Part shown: positions 24,788-35,088 of the stretch, one piece after another
How positions within the stretch are numbered: the first letter of the stretch is position 1
Layout of the letters: each line of letters opens with the position of its first letter
Source: Mrakia gelida
Taxonomy: Eukaryota > Basidiomycota > Tremellomycetes > Cystofilobasidiales > Mrakiaceae
Assembly: GCA_024345305.1 (NCBI GenBank)
Contig: BRON01000003.1
Span: 434,001 to 498,000 of the forward strand
Direction of reading: 5' to 3'
Length of the DNA stretch: 64,000 nt
Translations under genes and position numbers: made by a program
Notes under the pieces: model-generated
What the model was told of the DNA's origin: nothing
What the model saw: the letters and a program-made list of their open reading frames with translations, nothing else
Database searches by the model: none

Positions 24788-26304
24788 ATGCGAGCTTACT
24801 ACTACGACAACATTGAGTGCGTTTTCGTCCCCCTATCTTGTCGTCGTCTTGAGAACGAGCTCTTCAAAGACTGACCATCGAACGAACGTTCCCCGCTCTT
24901 TCCCTTTTCTCCCTCCCTCTCTCTCCATCTCACCACAGGGGAGATCAACGACTTCCTCACGACTCCGGCGAGGATGTCACTCCCGAGCGACTCGCTGAGC
25001 TTGGTCTTATCTATCTGGCGATCCCCATCGAGGGGAGGGAGAGGGAGGACTGGGAGAAGGACATTGGTGAGCTTCGACTCTTCCTTCCTTCTCGCTCGCT
25101 CGCTCGCTCGCTTCCCTCCTCGCTTCAGCTGTTAGACACCTTTTCTCTTCTCGAGGATGGCGTCCGGGGGGACGTCCCCTCAGCAGCGACTCGCTGCAAA
25201 GCGAACAGAGGCTGAGAAGGCGCTGCTGCTGCCTGGACCCCTCGGCCCCTTCAGCTTGCCAACTCCCTCCCTCGCCGCCAGCTCCTCCTCCTCCTCCTCC
25301 TCCTCGAACGCCTATTTCTGACAACCCTTTCCTCCTCTTCTTGCAGACGTTGTTGCCAAAGAGCGAGAGTACAAGAACCGAGATGTCATCAACGTGTCCA
25401 AGGCAGGGCTGGGAGAGCTCTACGAGACCAAGATCAAGGTGAGCTCGACCTCTCCTTCCCTCGTTTCCTTCCCACCCCTTCGCATTCGCCCCGACTCTTC
25501 TGTCGATCTCGACCTCGATCTGACCCTCTCGCCTCCTTTCCGTTGATCTCTGCATGTAGGGTTTCTTCCACGAGCATCTTCACGAGGACGAGGAGATTCG
25601 ATTTATCATGGACGGTTCAGGTTCGTCGAAGGCTCCTCATGCGACGCGACGCCGTTTCGTTCGAGTGCTGACTTCACTTTTCGTTCTTCGATCGTGTATC
25701 TAGGTTTCTTCGACGTCAAGACTCCTCCTCCAGAAGAGAAGTGGATCAGAGTGTTCTTGACCAAGGGAGATCTGCTCGTGTTGCCTCCAGGTGTACGTCC
25801 CTCTTCTTCGTTTTCTCAGATCACTATCCTCGACGCGACTGAGTCGAACAAAGCTTCCAACACTCGCTGATCATCTTCTTCCCCTTCCCTCCACTCGTCT
25901 ACTCCCTCCCCAACTCACCCTCTTCGCAACCTCTCCTCTTCTTTTCCGTTTCGCGTCGCGTCGACTTTCCGTTCTCTCAGATCTACCATCGATTCACCCT
26001 GGACGAAGGCAACACCATCCAAGCCCTCCGACTCTTCAAGGATGAGCCCAAGTGGACTCCTTACAACCGGTCAGACGAGGTGAGTCGACGCTCTTCCCTT
26101 CTCCTCTCTCTCTCGACTCGTCGCGACGAACAACCGCGGTCGCCCTCCCTCGCCCTCTCCCCTCGTACTCCTCTCGCCACCTCCCACTTCTCCTCGAGAA
26201 CCCGAAAGCTAACTCTCTTCCCCTCCTTCCGATCTTCCTTTTCATCCCAGGTCGACTCAAACCCTCACAGGAAGGCCTGGCTCGAGAAGACCATCAAGGC
26301 TTGA
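24788..26304 (+). CDS. ADI1: Acireductone dioxygenase (methionine salvage)
   Basis: Exons 24788-24816, 24939-25066, 25347-25438, 25560-25620, 25704-25792, 25981-26079 and 26251-26304 sum to 552 nt, 183 residues, the usual family length. The cupin metal site is visible: [18 protein letters not shown] supplies the H-x-H and E ligands, and the last His follows in [12 protein letters not shown]. The enzyme oxidises acireductone to formate and the keto-acid precursor of methionine, using Fe2+, in the cytosol. Three acceptors use TAG or CAG in the common way. The second intron (25067-25346) is unusually long, see findings. Confidence 0.93.
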
Positions 26305-27177
26305 GGGCGGGTGAGATCGGACTTCTTCACCTCCTGTTTGACCTTTTCTCTCGACGCGTCGAAACTTTACTATCTCTCTCTCTGCCTGATGAACCTTCAC
26401 GAACCCTCTCTCTCTCGTCTGTTCGGTTGCTGGAGAAACTGCTTCTTAGTAACCAGACACTTCGGACAAGACGGCTGCTGGTCGTCGGGATTCTCTGAGA
26501 GACCTTCAGATTTCCAGCGCCGACGCTCTCTTTCACGAGCTTGGGTCTACAGCTCCTTGCTCGATCTGCAGCCCAGGTCGGTTGCTCGACGAAGAGGAGG
26601 ATCAGCAGAGATGCCCGAGGGAGTGTGAGCCGGGTAAAAACTTCTCGAAGGCTGGGCTCAGGAAACAAGCAGAGCAAGAAGGGGAAGCGAGACGCGCAAA
26701 CAGCCACCAAAATCGTCTTCTCAATCATTCACCGACGGCTCGATTCCAACCCTGAGGGGAGGTATCACTTTAGAGATGTGTCCGAGCAAAGGACGGCAAC
26801 GCTGGCAAGAGCCGTTCGTTCGTCTCTCTTCTTGAGAGAACGAGACGAGAGGGACGAGGGAGGACGCGTCTCTTTGACCTCTCTGCGCGGTCTAGCTTCG
26901 GTCGAGTGCTCGTCCATTTCGGGAGTTGTTGCTTGCCGGATTGGTAGTGGAGGAAAAAGGGGCGAGGCGAGCATCGTTTCGTGGACCCGGGCTGGAGAGG
27001 GCGAGAGGAATGGAAGGCGCCCTTGCCCGGGCAGGGAGAGGAGGGTTCAGTCGAGAGACGAAAGGCCTCGCTCTTTCCCCCCCCTTCAACGCCCATCCCA
27101 TCCGCCTCCCTCCTCGGAACTTTTTTATCCTTGCTCGTTCTCTCGTTCCTCGACTTCGCCAGGAGCAGAACTTCAAA
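26305..27177. other. Intergenic region between ADI1 and the second Zn2Cys6 gene
   Basis: The 873 bp should hold the ADI1 3' UTR and the promoter and leader of the factor at 27178. Several long open frames exist on the plus strand, but they lack splice-consistent structure or recognisable domains. GACGCGTC occurs near 26353 and 26862. Confidence 0.4.
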
Positions 27178-30100
27178 ATGTCTACAGGAGTCTCGAATCC
27201 CAATCACCCGTTCGGCGTTGGATCTACCTCTTCGGAAGGAAGGGGAGGAGGAGGAGAAGGTCACCACAACCAATCTAACCACTACTCGCCAACATCCTCA
27301 GCCGTCCCTTCCCATCAGCAACAACCTCAACAACAGCAGCAGCAACAGCAACCTCAGCAGCAGCAGGGCGAAGGATCTGTTCGAACTCCCAATCCTCCTG
27401 AGGGCAAGAAGAAGGAGAGACAGGTCTTGAGACGGTTCGTTTCTTCCCCTCCCTCTCCCTCCCTCGCCCTTTCTCGCTCGATCTCTTCGGCAGACCTCCT
27501 TCGAGACCTCTCTCGCTGACACCTCTGTTGCTCTGTTTACTCGTTTCGACAGGAACCAAGCTTGCCACGTTCGTATCTCTTCCCTGATCTTCCTCGTTTC
27601 CATCGGTTCCTCTTCCTCCCTTGGTCATCCAAGCTGACCTCTCCCTCCCTTCTCTCGATCCTCCTCCCTCCAGCAATGCCGACGGTGCGTCCTCCACCTC
27701 CCATATCTCCGCCCTTGCCGTCTTGGGTCGCTGATCAAGCTTTCCCTTTCTTCACCCTCTCGCAGACGTAAACTCAAGTGCGACTCGTTTCGACCGGTCT
27801 GCTCTCAATGTGCTCGAGCCCAATCGTCCTTCCTCCTCTCCCTCCCTCCCGGAATGGCTCCCCCCACGTCCTCCGAGATGGAGTGCGTCTGCACCTACGA
27901 CGAGATGTTCGGTCCCTTCAGGAAGAACCCCAACCCTTCAGCAGCTTCGCCAGCGAGCGCGAGTGGATCGAGAGGTGGGAAGAGGGAGAGAGCCAACGGC
28001 GGAGGTGGAGCGCCTTCGTCCGAGAGAGGCATTGGCGCGTCCAGTCGAGAGAGAGGGAAGAGTACGGAGAGCGAGAAGGATACGGAGGGATGGAACAAGG
28101 CTCGGCAGCTAGAGATGGAGAACTGTGAGTTTTTTCCTCGTTCGTTGCCCTTTGATTCATCAAGAGGCGGGACAGATCGCGAAACCGTAGCCGAATTCGA
28201 CGTCGAGCTTGCTTCTCCCCTCCTCCCCTCGAGCAAGCAAGCTCGAGCCTCTTTTTGTCTCTGTTGCCCGGAAGATCGCTCGCCCGAAGGCTGATCTAGA
28301 ATACTCTTCTTTCTTTTCCTTCTACGGCGCTAGCCGAACTCAAACGTCAGCTCCAAGCTAGCTTGCAATCCCAACCTCAACCTCAACCTCCTCCTCCCTC
28401 GAATGGCTACTCCTCGTCCTCCCATCACCCTTCCTACTCGTCGCACTACGACCAACCCCCTTCCTCGGTCGCTCCTCCTCAACCCCAGCACCTCCCCTAC
28501 TACCCTCCACCCCCTCCAGCTCATCATTCGATGTCCATGAACCAGGCATCGCAGCAGCAGTACCACCTCCCTCAGATCAACGACTCGTTCGCTCCCAAAG
28601 CCAACTTCCCTTGGAGCTCGAACTCAAACTACCCTCCCTCGACGGTCACCTTGAGCTATCCTCTGTCCTCTCCTGGTTACCGAGAGGAATACAGGGGTCT
28701 GGTGGATCCGTTGTCGAGTAACAACTCGTCCATACGAGCAACAGGTTCGTCTCCTTTCCCTTTCGTGTTTGAGACGCGTCGTCCGCTCAAGCTGAGCTCT
28801 CGTCTACTCTCTGTCTCTCTTCGTCCCTACAGCTACTTCCCCTCCGACCATCCTCGAAGCTCTCAACATCCAGCCACCAACCTCCTCCCAACGACTCCCC
28901 ACCCTCGAAACCTCCAACCCCACCGCTCCTCCTCAAAACGATCCCTCTTCCCCTTCGACCTCCTCTGCTCACTCAGGAAACAACAACGGCCCCTACCTCC
29001 CTCCTCTCCTCCACCCAACTCCAGGCTTCGAACCCCATCTTCACTACCCCTTCGTCGACTCGAAACAGCAGGAAGTTTTCCATCTCCCTCCGCTCGCGTC
29101 CAGATTCCCCAATCCCGCCGATAAGCGTGGACGCTCGCCGATCGAGGGAGAGGACGAGGAGAGAAAGAAAACTGCTGAGTCGGGAACGTCGGATGAGTCG
29201 ACGAAGGCCGAGTTCATGCTGGATGGATCGACGCTGGTGGCTGGGGAGGATGGGTCGGCGTGGAGGAAGAGGGTGGAGGACAGGTCGAGGATATGGGCTT
29301 TAGTGGGTGGGCCGGAAGCTTTGGAGAAGCAGTGAGTCTAACATCGTTGTCTCGCGAAGGATTATATCGCCTCGATCCTCCACTGACGGTCCTCCTTCGT
29401 TCAACAGCATCGAGACCTTCAACGAGGTCGCGCCGCTACTTCCTCACGTCTTCCCTCCCTACTCGACCATGTCCACTCCTCCCTTCCCCTCCGCCAACCC
29501 TCCTCCACCTTCAGCCTTCGACTCAACATCTCCAGACCACCCATCTTCCCTCCTGTCCAGAGTCAAACTCCCCATCGACGACTCCAACTCCATCACGCCC
29601 GCTCTCGTCCTCGCCATCGCTGCTTTCGCCGTGCACGGAACCGACGAGGGACAGGCTCTTGCAGCTGAGGCGGGCAGGCAGATCATCTTCACGAGGCTGA
29701 TGGCTATCTCGGGAGAGACGATGGGGAGTGCTCAAGGGAGAGCGAGGAGAGCGTTGGATGTTGCTCAGGCTGCTGTGAGTTTTCGCGTCTCTCTTCCTCG
29801 TCTCCGCATTTTCTTCGAGCTGACATCGACTTCTTTCAACTCTTCAGTGTCTTCTCGTTGGACTGTATCACATCACCGGTCGTTGGGCGGAGGTGGGTAC
29901 TTTCTTCTTCGTCCTTCGTTCGACGACGCGACGACTCGAGCTCATCTTTTCTTCCTCTCTCACTCGCAACTCAGTTCCACACCTTCGCTTCCCTCCCTCT
30001 CAGTCTATGCGACCTCCTCGGACTCGATCCAGATCAACCGGAATGTCTCCCCGAGTACACCATCTGCGTTCTCGCTCCTCCAGTGGACGACGTCGAAGCG

Positions 30101-31202
30101 GAGGAACGGAGGAGGACGCTTCAGATCTCCAGATTCGCTGGGCTGATGGCTGGAGTTTGCTCGGGTCGAGGAGTCATTGGAAACTTTGACAAAGGGCAGC
30201 ACGATGATTTCTCGGAGATCGTGAGTCCTTTGAACTCCCTACTCGAGCGAGCGACCGGAGTCGCTCAGAGCTGATCGTCTCCGTTTCCCTCCCTCAGATC
30301 TCCCTCAACCCTCTCGCCCTCTCCCTCCAATCCGTCCTTCTCCTCTCCCGAGTCGACAACTTCAACCGATCTCTTCGCCCTTCACCAACCTCGACGTCGC
30401 TGCTATCGGATCCGGAGACCATCAAGAAGTTCAAGGGAGTCGAAGCGACGATCGATACGTGGGTCGCGTCGTTGGGGAGTCAGACGGGAGTTGGGACTGG
30501 ACCTTCGTGGAAGGGGAACGCGGGAGTTGGAGAGCTGTTGGCGTTGAAGATTCTTGCTGAGCAGTGAGTCCACTCGTCCTCTTCACTCGGCGAAGTGTGC
30601 TCGAAAAAAGGAAAGCGAACCTGACGCGACTCGTCTCTCGTTCTTTCAGCGCTCGAGTCCTTCTGTACTACGTTCACCTCGACCACTCGACCTCCAACTC
30701 CCAACGACAGGCTTGTCTCTCCGCCGCTCAGTCGATCTCCCAGTCTTGCGTCTTCTCCAGCACTCTCCCAGTCCTGGCGATCCCCTCCTACGTGCTTCGT
30801 GAGTTCTCTCATCTCGCCTCAATCTCCTCGCTCCAACTGACGCGATTACTCTTCCCTTCCAGACTCCTACTTCCTCGCTGGTCAGGTTCTCCTTCGGTTC
30901 GCCGCTGCAGCAGAAGCTCATCGAGACGAGCGACTCCTCGGTCAACTCAACCAACAACTCTGGTCCATCAAGTTCGTTCGCCTTTCCCTCTTCTTTCTCC
31001 CTCGTTCGCCTTTCTTTCGCTGACCGTTCCCCTTCTTTCCACCCCTCTTCCCTTCAGTGACACCTTCGGTCGACTCTCAGGCGTCTACCCCGTCGCTGCC
31101 AACATGCACAAGCTCCTCGACGCTGCCATCAGGGAAGGGTCGTCGGTTCTCCCTCGTTCTCTCGCGATGCACTTCGATTCGGCTTTCTACTCTCCCTTTT
31201 AA
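27178..31202 (+). CDS. Zn2Cys6 transcription factor with expanded zinc-cluster loop
   Basis: Thirteen exons (27178-27434, 27553-27568, 27674-27684, 27766-28124, 28334-28744, 28833-29331, 29408-29774, 29848-29892, 29975-30220, 30298-30563, 30650-30798, 30863-30971, 31058-31202) sum to 2880 nt, 959 residues. A Gln-rich N-terminus precedes the zinc cluster CHQCRRRKLKCD, VCSQC and, after an insert, ECVCTYDE (about residues 89-135). The cluster is assembled from exons of 16 and 11 nt plus the next exon. A Pro/Gln/Ser-rich stretch follows, then a helical middle domain (PALVLAIAAFAVHG, CLLVGLYHITGRWAE, TICVLAPPVDDVEAEERRRT) as in fungal regulators. It acts in the nucleus by inference; targets are unknown. 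Confidence 0.82.
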
Positions 31203-31633
31203 CATCTTCTTACAACTCCTTCGGCATTTCAACCTTGGTATCTTCTTCAGCTATCTCCTCTTCTTGACTTCTGCATACCCTATTCGTCCTAAATATGTCT
31301 AGCGACCACCACCGAGATCGGTTTCGAGCGAGAGACAAGACGCGTCGCGGGCTGAGGCTGACCGCTGCTCGAACGTCATCTCTCGCTCTCTCTGTTTCTC
31401 CTTGGTACTCGCTCGCTTCGCTGCATAGCATCACTGACCGATGAGCAAGTTTTTACGTACGAGACGAAGAGAGGAGCACAGGAAGTTCTTCCGGTACCGA
31501 AGCGAGGAAGGAGCTGAGCTCTCTCGATCTCACGTCTCGATTTGGGTTCACACCACAACCTTCACCCTCGTTCTTGTCCCTAGTTCGCTTCCCGTCTTCT
31601 CCTTCTCTCATCTCCCCTTTCCAGGACTGGTCC
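31203..31633. other. 3' flank of the Zn2Cys6 gene; no gene seen
   Basis: The stretch is pyrimidine-rich and holds one GACGCGTC near 31340. A 122-codon plus-strand frame starting at 31441 runs into the next entry but has no recognisable domain. Confidence 0.35.
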
Positions 31634-31831
31634 ATGCCCGCCTACTTCCCTCTGGAAGATCAGGACGACCACGAAACGAACCGCCGCACGAGACCGACGA
31701 GGAATCAGAACCAGAGCTCGAGCTCATCAGACGGGAAGGGAGAGAGGTCAGTTCTGCGAGCTTTCCTTTCCCTTCACCACCGTCTTTGTGCTCGATCTGG
31801 AGTCTGTAGGGGACGGAAGAGGGTTTGGTAG
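31634..31831 (+). CDS. Possible small spliced gene, about 44 residues (low confidence)
   Basis: An ATG at 31634 directly follows a pyrimidine tract and a CAG acceptor-like site (ccctttccag). The frame begins MPAYFPLEDQDDHE and is Arg/Asn/Ser-rich. A GTCAGT donor near 31746 and a TGTAG acceptor near 31810 would splice it to a short end GRKRVW with a stop at 31829-31831. It could equally be the leader of the membrane-protein gene that starts at 32016. No homologue is recognised. Confidence 0.22.
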   Translation: MPAYFPLEDQDDHETNRRTRPTRNQNQSSSSSDGKGERSVLRAFLSLHHRLCARSGVCRGRKRVW

Positions 31832-32015
31832 GGGCTGAAGATGAAAATCTACCAAGCGGTGTCTGCGGCGGGCATCGTTCATGCTCCTCCCCCTCGCTTC
31901 ACTCCTCCCCCTCCTCTTTTCTTTTTTGAGACCTGCTCCTTCCTTCTCTTCAAACCACGACCCTCCGACTCGACGGCTGACTCCAATCCCTTCTCTATCT
32001 ATCATCAGCTTCGAA

Positions 32016-34460
32016 ATGGACGGTGCGTGCCCCTCCTTCCTGTAGCAGCTCGCTCCAAAAACCAAACAACTTTCTCGACGGAGCTGAGCGATCCACTCTT
32101 CCTTCCTTCCTTCTTTCCACCTTCTCGTTCCTGTTCTCAGGCTCGCCACTCCAGAACAAGACGGAACCCTACCTCCTCAGCTCACCTCCAAACTCAGCCG
32201 TCCCTTTCCTCAACAAGCACACGGGCTCAGATCAGCTTCAACGCCAGCAGTACGGCTCGTTCAAGGAAGGCGACCGAGACGACCACGAAGGAGGAGGAGG
32301 CGAGGGATACGCTGGTTTAGGAGCTGCTAGGGACTATCCTGGTGAACCGAGAAGGGAGACAGGCGAGGCTGGGAGCCTGAGCGGGAGTGGGAGTCGGAAT
32401 GGAGGCGAGAGGGAGGTGGTTTGGACGACAGGAGCGAAGGCCTTCATCCTCAGCATCGGAGGCTTCGTGGTGATCACTCTCGTTCTGATCGTCGCACTCG
32501 AGATCGTACAGAGTAAGAGCTCTCAGGCGACTATATCGAAGATCAATACCCTCTTGCGTGAGTCTCAGAACGGGTGCGAGGACGCAGAGCGTCGAGATGT
32601 CGAGCTCACTTCCTTTCCCCCTCCCTCCTTGTTTTCGGCCCCAGAGATACCCACCATCTTCTGTCAGATCTTCCTCCTCATCTCGGCTTTCGTAGCGGTA
32701 AAGAGCAAGAACATGGTTCGTTCGGCTCTCCCTCCTCGCTCTTTTTTTGCAGCGGTGTTTCCCTCTCGTCATCGCGTCCGTCGCTCCTCCTCGAATCTTT
32801 GAGGCTGATGCCTCTTCTTCTTGTTCTTGAAATCTACAGGTCGGAATCATCGGAGTCGTAGGCCTGAATATCTACCTAGTTCTCGCTGGTCGTACGTCGA
32901 CTTCAACCTCGCTCAAACGTCGTCGTCCTGTGAGCTGATCTAACCGCCCGCGTCTCGTTCCTTCTTGACCAGTGCTCGAGGCCTCTCAACGAACATCGAC
33001 GGCTGGGAAGCTGCGAGACCGGATCTACCCTGAGCCATCGACTCCGACGCCAAAACAGGTTCGTGCCCCTTCAGTTGACTAGACGAGACGCGACTCGAGT
33101 TCGACGCGACCTGACACGCCCGCCTCTCTCTTCATTCCACAGATCCATGCCATTTTGACCTGTGAGTATGACATCAAGATCCTTTTTAGATCTGCTCATT
33201 CCGGCCTCAAAGCTGCAGCTGACTCGTTCGTCCTTGATCCAGTCCTTTGGTTGATCCCTGGTCTCGACGCTGCTTTCCACCTCGGAGTCGACTGGGCTGC
33301 GTGGAGGCTCTACAAGGAGCTGGGTTGGTCAGCGTACAAGAAGGTAAGCTGGTAATTTTGGACCTTGGTCTGCTTCTCTCGAGCGAAAGACGAGAAACGA
33401 AAAGGAACGCGAGATCAAACCACGCGAAGCTGACCAACTCCTCTCGTTCATCCTTCCCCTCCTCTCCTCAGGTCTCCGCATCCATCAAGCTTCGAGCGCT
33501 GTATCAGAACTATCTCGTCATGCAGACAATCTTTTTTGTAAGTCGCTCTCGTCCTTTGACCGAGTTTCCTTTCGACCTCTCGCTGACCCCAGACGCGTCT
33601 TCGGCAGTTCTCGTACTTCTTCGCTCTCCTCACCGCCTACGTCCTTCCTTTCTCTGCGATCATCAGTCAGTCTTTTCTCTTTGACGTCGTGTCACAACCC
33701 TCGACCTGACCTCCTCCCCTCGTTTTCCACAGTGACCGAGCAAGCCAAAGGAAAGGACGACATCCCTCTTCCTCCCGCCGACATCCCTTCACGAGGAGGA
33801 GTCATCGCGATCTTCCTCGTCGGCTTCGTGATCTACGGAATCTCTCTGTTCGCTACTTTCTGGGCGGCAAGGAGAGAATCGAGGTGAGCTCACGTTCCTC
33901 TCGCTGCTTCTTTGTGTTCTTCGACTGACGCGTCGTCTTGTCAAAACCCAGGATCACGATGCTCGCTGGACTCGGAGGCCAGATCCTCTACATCGTCTTA
34001 TCCTGCTACTACGTCTATCTCCTTCAAGAAGTCTGCCACATGTTCTCGACGCTCACGAAGGACGGAGACGCTGCTGTTTTGCGTGAGTTCGTTCCGTTCT
34101 CGTTTTCGAATCACGGACTCTTTCGCTGACCTTCCTCCCGGCTCTTTCATCTTCAGTCCCCGTCAAGACGGTTCGTACATCCCTCCCAAAGCAACATATC
34201 TTCTAACCTATCTCGTTCTTGACATCTTCTTCTCCAAACCACAGATCTTCCAAACCCTCATCGCGTCCCTCCTCGTCCTCGCGTCGTTCGGATACTCGGT
34301 TGTCGTGTTCCTTGGGTTTGGAAAGGGCTTGAAGGAGATACGTGAGTTTCTTTCGATTCAAATATCACTCTGCTCGCTTCGACCCCCGCACCTCGTTTCT
34401 TTCACAGACACCAAACAACCGATGCTCCAGCAACGACGACTCGACCTTTCGATGGAATGA
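32016..34460 (+). CDS. Uncharacterised seven-helix membrane protein
   Basis: Thirteen exons (32016-32022, 32141-32557, 32645-32715, 32840-32888, 32973-33058, 33143-33343, 33472-33537, 33608-33665, 33733-33883, 33952-34082, 34157-34170, 34245-34341, 34408-34460) sum to 1401 nt, 466 residues. The first ~110 residues are hydrophilic and Gly/acidic-rich. Seven hydrophobic spans follow: AKAFILSIGGFVVITLVL, IFCQIFLLISAFVAV, GIIGVVGLNIYLVLAG, FSYFFALLTAYVLPFSA, VIAIFLVGFVIYGISLF, LGGQILYIVLSCYYVYLL and TLIASLLVLASFGYSVVVF. A loop of about 110 residues lies between spans 3 and 4. I do not recognise a family; a receptor or transporter role would be a guess. The first exon is only 7 nt (ATGGACG). Confidence 0.72.
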
Positions 34461-35088
34461 ATCGAACGAACGAACAAACAACGGCCCTCTTTCTTTCTTC
34501 TCTTCACTGCCCTGCTCTTCGGCTATCCTTATACTTCACTTCCCGACGCGCCCTTTCGGTTATACATGTGCTCCATCTCACAAACCTGCCCTCGACGCGT
34601 CTCTCCTCCCTCCATGCTCCCCTCCCCACCCCCTCCACCCACACACAAGCACAGAAAGAGATACAGCACATATGATTCCCCTCCGCCAAACCAACCAGAT
34701 CCTCACACCCAAATAATCAAAGCGAAAGCTATTGTCCGAGGGTGGGAGTCGAGAGCGAGGCGAGGAACGAGAAAACGAGAGATCAACAAGGGGACGAAGT
34801 ACAGTAAGGTGAGATGAAAGAAGCTGAGATCCAAGAAAGAGAAGGAGGGAAGAAAAGCTACAGTCCGTGACGTTACGACGATCAAAAAGTTGAGAGAGGG
34901 GAGAGAGAAGGGAAAGGGAAGGGGAAGAGAAAGAAGGCGAAACCGAACCATAAACGAAAACGAGACTAGCTGGAATATAAGGAGACCGGCATCTACCAAC
35001 GAGCGGCGAGGAATGGAAAGGGAGACGAGCGAGCGAGTCAAGCGAACCCAAAGTCGACGTCCAAGCGACGCGTCCCTCTCTCTCCGCT
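34461..35088. other. Convergent 3' flanks, no gene seen
   Basis: The 628 bp separate two stop codons facing each other. The right half is purine-rich on the plus strand. GACGCGTC lies near 34597 and 35069. No coding feature is supported. Confidence 0.4.

Noticed and set aside
26541..27278. 245-codon plus-strand frame
   Set aside because: It ends inside the first exon of the Zn2Cys6 gene in another frame, is Arg/Ser-rich and lacks splice support.
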